A stretch of DNA of 5,298 nucleotides from Anaerolineaceae bacterium (GTDB taxonomy: Bacteria; Chloroflexota; Anaerolineae; JAAYZQ01). The DNA is taken from NCBI GenBank assembly GCA_012514775.1, contig JAAYZQ010000112.1, positions 1-5,298 of the forward strand. The letters run 5' to 3'. Shown one piece after another: positions 1 through 5,298 of this stretch; the stretch's first letter is position 1; every line of letters starts with the position of its first letter. Under the pieces are notes generated by a model, which saw only the letters and a list, made by a program, of their open reading frames with translations, was not told where the DNA came from and did no database searches. The position numbers and the translations under genes were made by a program.

Positions 1-16
1 CAAGGTCCGGACAGAG

Positions 17-1261
17 ATGAAGCGGCTGCCGTGGATGGAGCCAAAGGAGCAGCTCGTGTTGCGCCGCCGCCGGCACTGGTTCTTCCTGGTCAACAAGCTG
101 GCGGGCCCCCTCATCGCGCTGCTGGTCGCCGTGATCCTGATCGCCATCAACGCCAACGAGGACGCACGCAACCTGCTGAGGGGCCTCGCGTTGGTCGTGG
201 GCATTCTGGGCGTCCTGTGGACCGCCTGGCGCGTGGTCGACTGGCTTAACGACTATTACGTGGTGACCACCATGCGCGTGGCCCACCGCGAAAAGACGCT
301 CTTGATCCGCGAGACCCGCGACGAAGCCCCCCTGGACAAGGTGCAGAACGTGAACCTGAGCCAGGGCGTCATCGGCAACTACCTGAACTTTGGGAAGCTG
401 ATCATCGAGACGGCGGCGGCAGTGGGCATCTCACGGGTGAGCTTTAACTTTGTGCCGGAACCGGCCAACGTCCAGCAACTGATCTTCCAGCAGATGCAAA
501 GGCTGCGGGCCGGCGAGGCCATCGAGAGCCAGCAGTTCATTCGCGACAAGCTCGAGTCCCGGCTCGATCTCGGGCCTCGTCTCAGCATTCCACGCCCGGC
601 CATTCCCGCCTCCGAGGTCAAGCCGCCCAGCGAGACTACGCGTGTCGGCGTCGCCCAGAGGCTGAGCGAGGCCGGCCAGAAGCCCATCTTCTGGATCCGA
701 AGATGGGAGCCCGACAGCGTGACGTGGCGCAAGCACTGGCTCAAGCTCCTGTCGGTCATCTGGTTGCCGGGCCTCTTCGTGCTCGTCATCCTCGCGCTCC
801 TGATCCTCTACGTCGCCTCGTCGGCCAGACTCGAACTGCTGGTCGTCGTCTTGCTATTCGGGCTTGGCCTGGCCAGCTTTCTGTGGCTCAGTTGGAACTG
901 GGTCAACTGGGGCAACGACCTGTACATTGTGACCAACGACCGGATCATCGATACCGAGCGCCTGCCCCTGGGCTTTCGCTCCAAGCGAACCGAAACGACT
1001 TTTGACAAGGTCCAGAACGTCAGCTTTACCATTCCCGGCCCCATCGCCACCATTTTTGACTATGGTACGGTAACCGTCTTTACGGCCGGCACCGAGGGCA
1101 AGCTGGACTTTTCCTGGGTGCAGGACCCCAAGGGTGTGCAGCAAGAGATCTTTCGGCGGATCAGGATCTACGAGGATCGGCAGCGTCACCAGCGGCGCGA
1201 GGAACAATGGGAGTCATTGCCCGAATGGTTCGCCGCCTACGATGCCGCCCGCCGCACCTGA
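17..1261 (+). CDS. Tandem bacterial PH (bPH2, YdbT-like) domain membrane protein
   Basis: Predicted 414-residue inner-membrane protein built from two copies of the same unit: a pair of membrane helices followed by a bacterial PH-like (bPH2) domain. Unit 1 has helices near residues 29-46 and 53-73 and a PH domain near 79-165. Unit 2 has helices near 244-266 and 273-297 and a PH domain near 300-386. Both PH domains share the same core, with NDYYVVT/NDLYIVT at their starts and an identical DKVQNV at 107-112 and 330-335. A Pro-rich, probably cytoplasmic linker (about 166-235) joins them, and the C-terminus is charged. The family (YdbS/YdbT-like, old DUF304) is widespread but its biochemical role is poorly known; membrane or envelope association is the safest statement. 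The ATG at 17 has only a weak ribosome site (GGA at 9-11), and the frame is open through the five codons before it, so the gene may start outside the window with an extra N-terminal domain. It is separated from the downstream operon by a promoter. Confidence 0.85.
   Translation: MKRLPWMEPKEQLVLRRRRHWFFLVNKLAGPLIALLVAVILIAINANEDARNLLRGLALVVGILGVLWTAWRVVDWLNDYYVVTTMRVAHREKTLLIRETRDEAPLDKVQNVNLSQGVIGNYLNFGKLIIETAAAVGISRVSFNFVPEPANVQQLIFQQMQRLRAGEAIESQQFIRDKLESRLDLGPRLSIPRPAIPASEVKPPSETTRVGVAQRLSEAGQKPIFWIRRWEPDSVTWRKHWLKLLSVIWLPGLFVLVILALLILYVASSARLELLVVVLLFGLGLASFLWLSWNWVNWGNDLYIVTNDRIIDTERLPLGFRSKRTETTFDKVQNVSFTIPGPIATIFDYGTVTVFTAGTEGKLDFSWVQDPKGVQQEIFRRIRIYEDRQRHQRREEQWESLPEWFAAYDAARRT
683..707 (+). 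repeat. Perfect 9-bp inverted repeat inside the bPH2 gene
   Basis: CCCATCTTC (683-691) and GAAGATGGG (699-707) are exact reverse complements around a 7-base spacer that contains GGATCC. The repeat lies within codons of the bPH2 protein, just ahead of the second membrane-helix pair. No T-run follows, so it is not an intrinsic terminator. A repeat of this size can arise by chance in a window this long, and a function is not shown. Confidence 0.5.
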
Positions 1262-1282
1262 TGGCAAGGCTCCCCGCCCATT

Positions 1283-1311
1283 TCGACCCCATGTTCGTTC
1301 TGTGTTATAAT
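1283..1311 (+). promoter_or_regulatory. Extended -10 sigma-70-type promoter for the M50-to-GT39 operon
   Basis: A perfect TATAAT at 1306-1311 is preceded by TG at 1303-1304 with one base between, giving the extended -10 pattern TGnTATAAT. A weak -35 candidate, TCGACC at 1283-1288 (4 of 6 matches to TTGACA), sits 17 bases upstream. Transcription would start near 1318 and leave a leader of about 50 bases before the first gene. The AT-rich box stands out in an otherwise GC-rich region and lies in the only long intergenic gap, where an operon promoter is expected. Confidence 0.75.
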
Positions 1312-1326
1312 CTGTCTTTGTTATCG

Positions 1327-1353
1327 GGACGGGCCGCGGCTCGCTGCCCGTCC
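1327..1353 (+). promoter_or_regulatory. GC-rich hairpin in the 5' leader, next to the ribosome site
   Basis: GGACGGGC (1327-1334) pairs perfectly with GCCCGTCC (1346-1353). Two further inner pairs (G1336-C1344, C1337-G1343) are possible across one mismatch, leaving a 5-base loop. The stem begins about 9 bases after the predicted transcript start and ends three bases before the GGAG ribosome site. No T-run follows, so a rho-independent terminator is unlikely. It could stabilise the 5' end or affect ribosome access; this is inference. Confidence 0.5.
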
Positions 1354-1356
1354 GCT

Positions 1357-1360
1357 GGAG
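1357..1360 (+). promoter_or_regulatory. Ribosome binding site that selects the start at 1368
   Basis: GGAG at 1357-1360 is one base from the ATG at 1362 but seven bases from the in-frame ATG at 1368. The second spacing is normal, so 1368 is the better start and removes two residues (Met-Trp) from the longest reading frame. Confidence 0.6.
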
Positions 1361-1367
1361 AATGTGG

Positions 1368-2012
1368 ATGGATCCAATTCGGATAGTGTTTTACCTGTTA
1401 GCGCTGGTGGTGTCCATCAGCTTTCACGAATTCGCGCACGCCTGGTCGGCCAACGAGCTGGGCGATTCGACGGCGCGTAGCCAGGGCCGGCTGACCCTGA
1501 ACCCGCTGGTCCATTTCGACCCCGTCGGGGCGCTCATGATCGTCTTCATGGCCATCAGCGGCTGGGGCATTGGCTGGGGCAAACCCGTGCCGGTGAACCC
1601 CTACAACCTGCGCACCGACGCCCGCGTAGGTATGGGCCTCACCTCTGCGGCCGGGCCGTTTTCGAACCTGGTGCTGGCCGCCCTGTTTGCCATTCCCTTG
1701 CGCCTGGGCCTCGAAATGCCGGGGCTCCTGACGCAATTTCTGTACGTCCTGGTGGTGGTGAACATCGGCCTGGCACTCTTTAACCTCATACCGCTGCCGC
1801 CCCTGGACGGCTTTGGCGTGGTCCAGGGAATCCTGGGCACGTTTCGGACGCGCTGGGCCAACGACTGGGGCCACCGGCTGGACCAGCTGGCGCCCTACGG
1901 TCCTGTGCTGCTCATGGCTCTGCTTGCCCTGGGCTGGTTCGGGTTGGCGAATCCGCTGGGCTGGCTGCTCGGCCCGCCGCTGACCGCGCTCCTGAGGTTG
2001 TTCCTGGGCTAG
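1368..2012 (+). CDS. Site-2 protease family (M50) intramembrane zinc metalloprotease
   Basis: Polytopic membrane protease of the S2P/M50 family, 214 residues from the preferred start (216 from the ATG at 1362). Numbering from 1368, the zinc-binding HEFAH is at 20-24 in the first hydrophobic segment. The family's conserved NPLVHFDPVG follows at 45-54, then GWGKPVPVNP (69-78). The second active-site motif NLIPLPPLDG is at 139-148, with the third zinc ligand expected at Asp147. Hydrophobic stretches near 4-28, 52-70, 94-113, 120-146 and 178-212 suggest about five or six helices. There is no PDZ domain, so it belongs to the short standalone class and not the RseP type. Such proteins cleave membrane-embedded substrates; the substrate here is unknown, and no anti-sigma factor is next to it. 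It is the first gene of the predicted operon, and the HD gene begins five bases after its stop. Confidence 0.9.
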   Translation: MDPIRIVFYLLALVVSISFHEFAHAWSANELGDSTARSQGRLTLNPLVHFDPVGALMIVFMAISGWGIGWGKPVPVNPYNLRTDARVGMGLTSAAGPFSNLVLAALFAIPLRLGLEMPGLLTQFLYVLVVVNIGLALFNLIPLPPLDGFGVVQGILGTFRTRWANDWGHRLDQLAPYGPVLLMALLALGWFGLANPLGWLLGPPLTALLRLFLG

Positions 2013-2017
2013 AGGTC

Positions 2018-2539
2018 ATGGGGGCTATCTATCGCGTCCGGCAGTTTGCGCAGGCCGCCGCGACCCGGGTCCGGCCGGCCGCCGTGGACGAGGACTTGTT
2101 GCGGCAGATTCTGCCGCCCCGGGCTGTGGCCCTGTTCCTGGCCATGCCCGGGTACGATCGCCAGCACGCCATGGCCGTGTTCCGGGCCCTGCGGGCGGCC
2201 GGCCACGACGAGTCAGACCTGCTGGCGGCGGCGCTGCTCCACGACGTGGGCAAGAGTGGCTCGGGGTTGGCCCGAATTCGCATCTGGCACCGGGTAGCAA
2301 CGGTGCTGCTCCAGGCCCTGTGGCCTGGGGCCCTGGAGCGGATCGGCCGGGACGTGCCGGGCAGTTGGCGCCGCCCGTTTTTTGTGCAGCAGAACCACGC
2401 CTCTCTGGGCGCCGAGCTCGCCCGGGAGGCATGTTGCTCGCCGGGAGCCGTCGCGCTTATCCGGCGGCACGAGGAGATCTATCATGTTGGCGACGATGCA
2501 TTGCTGGCAGCGTTGCAGGCCGCCGACAGCTTGCACTGA
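2018..2539 (+). CDS. HD-domain phosphohydrolase-like protein
   Basis: Soluble 173-residue protein with a complete set of HD-domain metal ligands: His50 (YDRQHAMAV), His75-Asp76 (LLHDVGK), His127 (QQNHASLG), His151 (IRRHEE) and Asp170 (QAADS). This H-HD-H-H-D arrangement resembles di-metal HD phosphohydrolases. I recall similar short proteins of about 170-200 residues in Chloroflexota and Actinomycetota with the same LLAAALLHDVGK and AALQAAD signatures, generally annotated only as HD-domain proteins. The substrate (nucleotide, cyclic dinucleotide or other phosphoester) cannot be told from sequence, and no GYP motif or sensor domain is present. The start at ATG 2018 has GAGG (2012-2015) only two bases ahead, which is tight, but the N-terminal residues look conserved in recalled relatives. 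It lies five bases after the M50 stop. Its own stop overlaps the ribosome site of the next gene, which suggests translational coupling. Confidence 0.85.
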   Translation: MGAIYRVRQFAQAAATRVRPAAVDEDLLRQILPPRAVALFLAMPGYDRQHAMAVFRALRAAGHDESDLLAAALLHDVGKSGSGLARIRIWHRVATVLLQALWPGALERIGRDVPGSWRRPFFVQQNHASLGAELAREACCSPGAVALIRRHEEIYHVGDDALLAALQAADSLH

Positions 2540-2543
2540 GGAG
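2538..2543 (+). promoter_or_regulatory. Ribosome site overlapping the HD stop, selecting GTG 2549
   Basis: GAGGAG (2538-2543) begins inside the TGA stop of the HD gene and lies five bases before the GTG at 2549. The in-frame GTG at 2543 overlaps this site and so is an unlikely start. The overlap suggests translation of the dehydrogenase is coupled to that of the HD gene. Confidence 0.65.
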
Positions 2544-2548
2544 TGGAC

Positions 2549-3529
2549 GTGAGCACACCAAAACCGCGCATTGCCATTGTTGGATTGGGACTCGTAGGCA
2601 GCTCCCTGGGGCTCGCGCTGCGACAGGCGGAGGTGACCTCGACCGTGGTCGGCCACGATCGAGATCGCCTGCTGGCCAACGAGGCCAAGAGCCGGGGCGC
2701 CGTGGACCGCACGGAGTGGAACCTTATCTCATCCGTGGAAAAGAGCGACATTGTCATCCTGGCCGAGCCCATCGACGCAATTCCCGCAACCATGGAGGCC
2801 ATCGGCCCCTACCTGCGGCCAGGCTGTGTCGTCATGGACACGGCCCCCCTCAAGGCCCCGGTGCTCGCCTGGGCAGCAGAGCACCTGCCGGAGCAGGTCC
2901 ACTTTGTGGGGACCAACCCCATCCTGCCCTCGGCCGCTTCGTCCGGTTCTGCCAGGGCCGATCTGTTCCAGCGCGCTCCCATCTGCGTCGTGCCCTCCAA
3001 CACGGCCGACGAAGCCTCTGTCAGATTGATCAGCGACCTCATCGGCATCCTGGGCGCCCAGCCGCTCTTCCTGGATGCCGCCGAGCACGACGGACTGCTG
3101 GGCGGGGTTGAGCATCTGCCACGGATCCTGGCCCTGGCCCTCCTGGAGATGGCCGTGCAGCAGCCCTCGTGGCGCGAGTTGCGCCGGGTAGCGGGCTCGG
3201 CCTTTGAATCGAGTACCCGCATGGGCGAAGGGGATGCAGCATCCCTCAGCCTGTTGAGCATCTCGAACCGGGAAAACCTGCTGCGCTGGATCGACACCTA
3301 TTCCGAGGTGCTCGCTTCCCTGCGCCTGGCCCTGGCCGAGGGCGTGGGGGAGGGCGAGGCCCTTACAGAGCGCATCAAAAAGGCAGGCGAAGAGCGGCAA
3401 AAGTGGCTCGCCGATCAGGCCCGGGGACAGTGGCAGGATGGGCCGGCGACCGAGATGCCGCCCCGCCCCTCCCTTTTTGACGCCTTCCTGGGCTCCTTCT
3501 GGCGCAAGAGGTCCAGAAAGGAACCCTGA
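2549..3529 (+). CDS. TyrA-like (prephenate dehydrogenase family) NAD-dependent dehydrogenase with altered active site
   Basis: Predicted 326-residue cytoplasmic oxidoreductase with the two-domain TyrA architecture. The N-terminal Rossmann domain has IVGLGLVGSSLGLAL (about 10-24) and an Asp after the second strand (GHDRD, Asp37), which favours NAD over NADP. The helical dimer domain carries AEHDGLLGGVEHLP (178-191) and FESSTR (219-224). Classical prephenate dehydrogenases have DxGSxK, GGHPMAG, SHLPH and TRxxxxDPxxW. Here these read DTAPLK (Ser to Pro100), GTNPILP (catalytic His to Asn123), EHLPR (second His to Arg192) and TRMGEGDAASL (Trp to Leu233). The prephenate-binding Arg224 and His189 remain. 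It is therefore a family member by fold, but classical activity is doubtful, and no other aromatic biosynthesis gene is nearby. A tail of about 30 residues (296-326), rich in Pro then basic, follows the fold. The start is chosen at GTG 2549 because of the ribosome site at 2538-2543. It ends three bases before the GIY-YIG gene. Confidence 0.8.
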   Translation: MSTPKPRIAIVGLGLVGSSLGLALRQAEVTSTVVGHDRDRLLANEAKSRGAVDRTEWNLISSVEKSDIVILAEPIDAIPATMEAIGPYLRPGCVVMDTAPLKAPVLAWAAEHLPEQVHFVGTNPILPSAASSGSARADLFQRAPICVVPSNTADEASVRLISDLIGILGAQPLFLDAAEHDGLLGGVEHLPRILALALLEMAVQQPSWRELRRVAGSAFESSTRMGEGDAASLSLLSISNRENLLRWIDTYSEVLASLRLALAEGVGEGEALTERIKKAGEERQKWLADQARGQWQDGPATEMPPRPSLFDAFLGSFWRKRSRKEP

Positions 3530-3532
3530 CCG

Positions 3533-3796
3533 GTGCCCTTTGTGTACATGGTGGTGTGCAGCGATGGCAGCCTGTACACCGGCTGGGCGATGAACGTGGA
3601 GGCCAGGGTCAAGCAGCACAACGCCGGGCGCGGGTCGCAGTATTGTAAGCAGCGCCGCCCCGTGCGCATCGTATATAAGGAGGAGGTCCCGAACCGCAGC
3701 GCGGCCATGAAGCGCGAGCTGGCCATCAAGCGCATGCGCCGGGAGAAAAAGCTCAAGCTCATCGAGGCCTTCCACGGACGGGAAGGGCCATCTTGA
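3533..3796 (+). CDS. GIY-YIG domain protein (UPF0213/YhbQ-like)
   Basis: Small 87-residue protein consisting of a single GIY-YIG nuclease domain. The two signature strands are FVYMVVC (3-9, a VYM variant of GIY) and SLYTG (13-17, a YTG variant of YIG), as is usual in the UPF0213/YhbQ subgroup. The expected catalytic Arg25 and His29 (EARVKQHNAG) and the metal-binding Glu62 (AMKRELAIKR) are all present, as is the RRPVRIVY strand (41-48). The length fits the subgroup. Such proteins are presumed nucleases, but their cellular substrate is mostly unknown. Many Lys and Arg residues at 60-75 fit nucleic-acid binding. The GTG start at 3533 has AAGGA (3518-3522) ten bases ahead, inside the previous gene. 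It sits three bases after the TyrA-like gene and 20 before the GT2 gene, so it is probably co-transcribed, although no functional tie to either is visible. Confidence 0.9.
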   Translation: MPFVYMVVCSDGSLYTGWAMNVEARVKQHNAGRGSQYCKQRRPVRIVYKEEVPNRSAAMKRELAIKRMRREKKLKLIEAFHGREGPS

Positions 3797-3816
3797 CGAC
3801 GGGGTGAAAAAAGGAA

Positions 3817-4518
3817 ATGGCTAGCATATCCATGGTGCTTCCGGCCTACAACGAGGCGGATAACATCGAAGCGATGGTGGCCGAGGCCGTTCCGGCGCTG
3901 GAAGCCAATGCGGACGATTGGGAGATTGTCGTCGTGGACGACGGCAGCGCCGATGAGACAGCAGCCGTAACCCGGCGCGTCGCGGAGCGCGAGCCCCGGG
4001 TGCGGCTGGTGCAGCACGCGGTGAACCAGGGCTTTGGCTCCGCAGTGTTGACCGGCTTTACCAGCGCCACCAAGGACTGGATCTTTTATACGGACGCCGA
4101 CCGCCAGTTCGTCCTCGCCGAGCTGGAGCGCTTTGTGCCGCACATGGAGAACGCGGACCTTATCGCCGGCTATCGAGCGCCCCGGCGCGATCCCTTCCTG
4201 CGCGTGTTCTATGGCAAGGGCTGGAGCGCCCTCTGCACGCTGCTCTTTGGCTACACCGTGCGCGACGTGGACTGTGGATTCAAGCTCCTTCGCCGCGAGA
4301 TCGTCCAGGATTTGGCACCCAAGATCGGGTCGCGCGGCGCGACCTTTAGCATCGAATGGCTGGTACGAGCCAAAAGGGCAGGATACCGTTTCGTGGAGCT
4401 GCCCGTGAGCCACCGGCCCCGGGTCGCCGGCAGCCAGACGGGGGCCAACGTGCGCGTCATCGTCCGCGCCTTTCGTGAGCTGGTCCGCTTCCGCCTTCAA
4501 CTCTGGCGGGGAGAGTGA
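3817..4518 (+). CDS. Family 2 glycosyltransferase, polyprenyl-phosphate sugar transferase type
   Basis: Predicted 233-residue GT-A fold glycosyltransferase. It begins with the typical VLPAYNEADNIE (7-18), then VVVDDGSADET (38-48) for nucleotide-sugar binding, NQGFGSAVLTGF (70-81) and the metal-binding DxD as TDADRQF (92-98). The DxD is followed by Arg where related enzymes usually have Gly. VRDVDCGFKLLRR (148-160) and SHRPRVAGSQTGAN (198-211) match the acceptor-side motifs of the dolichol/undecaprenyl-phosphate glycosyltransferase-like branch. There is no C-terminal membrane anchor, so the enzyme is probably cytoplasmic or peripheral at the membrane. Its likely role is to transfer a sugar from a nucleotide donor to a lipid phosphate; the sugar cannot be predicted. 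The ATG at 3817 is preceded by an A-rich AAAAAAGGA very close to the start. The adjacent GT39-like gene could use its product, which supports this role. Confidence 0.88.
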   Translation: MASISMVLPAYNEADNIEAMVAEAVPALEANADDWEIVVVDDGSADETAAVTRRVAEREPRVRLVQHAVNQGFGSAVLTGFTSATKDWIFYTDADRQFVLAELERFVPHMENADLIAGYRAPRRDPFLRVFYGKGWSALCTLLFGYTVRDVDCGFKLLRREIVQDLAPKIGSRGATFSIEWLVRAKRAGYRFVELPVSHRPRVAGSQTGANVRVIVRAFRELVRFRLQLWRGE

Positions 4519-4545
4519 TCTCTGCAGGCAATCGCCGTTAGCGGG

Positions 4546-5298
4546 ATGGGTGCCAGAGCCAGAGCCGTCGAGACAGCAAAGCAGGGCCGCACGCTGTTGC
4601 CCCTGCTCTTGTTGGCCTTTGCGCTGCGTATCTACAACCTGGCGGGAACCGAGTTCTGGTTCGACGAAGCCCTGACGGCCAACGTGTCGGGCCTGGGCTG
4701 GCAGGGCATTCTGGCGCACCTGCGCAGCGCCCCTTTCGAGCACCCGCCGCTCTACTTCCTGTCGCTCTATCCCTGGCAGAGGCTCCTGGGCACCAGCGAG
4801 TTTGCCTTTCGCATCTACTCCGTCTTCTGGGGCGTGCTGTTCATCGCCCTCCTCTACACCCTCGTCCGGCTCCTGGCCAACAGGCACCTGGCCTTGATGG
4901 CGGCCACCGTGGCCGTCTTCTCGCCGTTCCTGGTTGCCTACTCGCGCGAGGCCCGCATGTACTCCCTTTTGCCATGCCTCGCCATCCTGACCATCCTCCT
5001 CTTCTTCAAGGCGCTGCGGCAACCCGAGCGGCCTGCCTGGTGGCTGGCCTACCTGGTGTTGCTGGCCACCGGCGTGGCGACGCACTATTTTTTCGCCTGG
5101 ATCTGGCTGGTTAACAGCCTGTTCCTGGCATTCCTCGCTCTGCAAAAGCGCCGGATATCGTATTGGGCGGTGGCCGCCCACGTCATGGCCCTGGCCGTCG
5201 TGCTCGTCTGGCTGATGGCGGCCCCTGGGCTGCGCGCCTCGCTGGCCCGCGTTTGGCAGGGAGAGATGGCCTTCGGCCTGGCCTACAAGATGGAAAAG
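4546..5298 (+). CDS. GT39-family (GT-C fold) integral membrane glycosyltransferase, 3' end cut by window edge
   Basis: First 251 codons of a polytopic membrane glycosyltransferase; the frame stays open to the right edge, and the family is usually about 450-600 residues. After a short basic N-terminus comes a first helix (about 15-34), then the extracytoplasmic EFWFDEALTAN (36-46), whose Asp40-Glu41 is the catalytic acidic motif of GT-C enzymes. Next come EHPPLYFL (65-72), SREARMYSL (133-141, the common SxEARMY motif) and THYFFAW (179-185), all typical of the PMT/ArnT-like PF13231 group. Further hydrophobic segments lie near 93-110, 115-131, 143-154, 165-178, 183-198 and 204-223. The family transfers sugars from polyprenyl-phosphate donors to proteins or lipids outside the membrane. 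The upstream GT2 is a natural supplier. The ATG at 4546 is the first ATG after the GT2 stop, which lies 27 bases upstream in the same frame; no clear ribosome site precedes it, so a non-ATG start nearer the stop is possible. Confidence 0.88.
   Translation, partial: MGARARAVETAKQGRTLLPLLLLAFALRIYNLAGTEFWFDEALTANVSGLGWQGILAHLRSAPFEHPPLYFLSLYPWQRLLGTSEFAFRIYSVFWGVLFIALLYTLVRLLANRHLALMAATVAVFSPFLVAYSREARMYSLLPCLAILTILLFFKALRQPERPAWWLAYLVLLATGVATHYFFAWIWLVNSLFLAFLALQKRRISYWAVAAHVMALAVVLVWLMAAPGLRASLARVWQGEMAFGLAYKMEK

Larger units (their letters stand above)
1283..5298 (+). other. Predicted six-gene operon
   Basis: From the promoter at 1283-1311, six same-strand genes follow with gaps of 5, 9, 3, 20 and 27 bases. 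No terminator-like hairpin with a T-run lies between them, and I see no second promoter as good as the first. Co-transcription of the M50 protease, HD protein, TyrA-like protein, GIY-YIG protein, GT2 and GT39 is inferred from spacing only. The operon continues beyond the right edge. Confidence 0.65.

Noticed and set aside
1262..1361. Terminator for the bPH2 gene in the intergenic gap
   Set aside because: The only strong hairpin is downstream of the promoter and is followed by GCTGGAG, not a T-run.
1261..1386. 41-codon frame whose ATG overlaps the stop of the bPH2 gene
   Set aside because: No ribosome site or recognisable features, and it covers the promoter, leader hairpin and start of the M50 gene.
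2309..2338. Inverted repeat CTCCAGGCCC/GGGCCCTGGAG inside the HD gene
   Set aside because: Needs a one-base bulge, lies in coding DNA rich in Leu and Pro codons, and has no T-run; most likely a by-product of high GC content.
2320..3111. 263-codon plus-strand frame overlapping the HD and TyrA-like genes
   Set aside because: Product is Arg/Gly/Pro-rich and spans two genes with clear motifs in other frames.
2729..3775. 348-codon minus-strand open frame opposite the TyrA-like gene
   Set aside because: No domain or membrane pattern and no ribosome site; it mirrors the codon bias of the real gene on the other strand.
4516..4548. Possible GT2-GT39 fusion by readthrough, since only one TGA (4516-4518) separates them in the same frame
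   Set aside because: An ATG follows 27 bases later with a normal N-terminus for a GT-C protein, and nothing indicates readthrough or recoding.
3415..5181. 588-codon open frame on the minus strand across the GIY-YIG and glycosyltransferase genes
   Set aside because: It lies antisense to three genes with clear family motifs, its product is rich in Gln, Gly and His with no recognisable domain, and long antisense frames are common in GC-rich coding DNA.

Overview
The window is a GC-rich, densely packed stretch of bacterial chromosome with all genes on the + strand. Gene content, very short intergenic gaps, GTG starts and the particular versions of the HD, TyrA-like and glycosyltransferase proteins suggest a Chloroflexota (Anaerolineae-like) genome. 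This is an inference from recalled protein family resemblance, not from a marker gene, and an actinobacterial or other high-GC host is not excluded. I see no mobile element, CRISPR array, tRNA, rRNA or clear rho-independent terminator.

Layout. Bases 17-1261 encode a membrane protein with two tandem bacterial PH (bPH2, YdbT-like) units. Its reading frame is open to the left edge, so the true start may lie outside. Bases 1262-1361 are the only sizeable intergenic gap. It holds a strong extended -10 promoter (TGTTATAAT, 1303-1311) and an 8-bp GC-rich leader hairpin (1327-1353) that ends just before a Shine-Dalgarno sequence. From there six genes run as an apparent operon with gaps of only 3-27 bases: a site-2-protease-family (M50) membrane protease (1368-2012), an HD-domain phosphohydrolase (2018-2539), a TyrA-like NAD-dependent dehydrogenase (2549-3529), a small GIY-YIG protein (3533-3796), a family 2 glycosyltransferase (3817-4518), and the first 251 codons of a polytopic GT-C/GT39 glycosyltransferase (4546 to the right edge).

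How they fit together. The two glycosyltransferases form the most coherent pair: the GT2 resembles enzymes that load a sugar on a polyprenyl phosphate, and the GT39-like protein would use such a lipid-linked sugar outside the membrane. The other four genes have no obvious common pathway, and shared transcription may be the only link.

Most notable point. The TyrA-like protein keeps the NAD-binding fold and the prephenate-binding arginine, but it has replaced the catalytic His and Ser and two other active-site positions of classical prephenate dehydrogenases. It may be a different enzyme of unknown substrate. Beyond this I do not see convincing evidence of a new multi-gene system; most of the window looks like ordinary genome.
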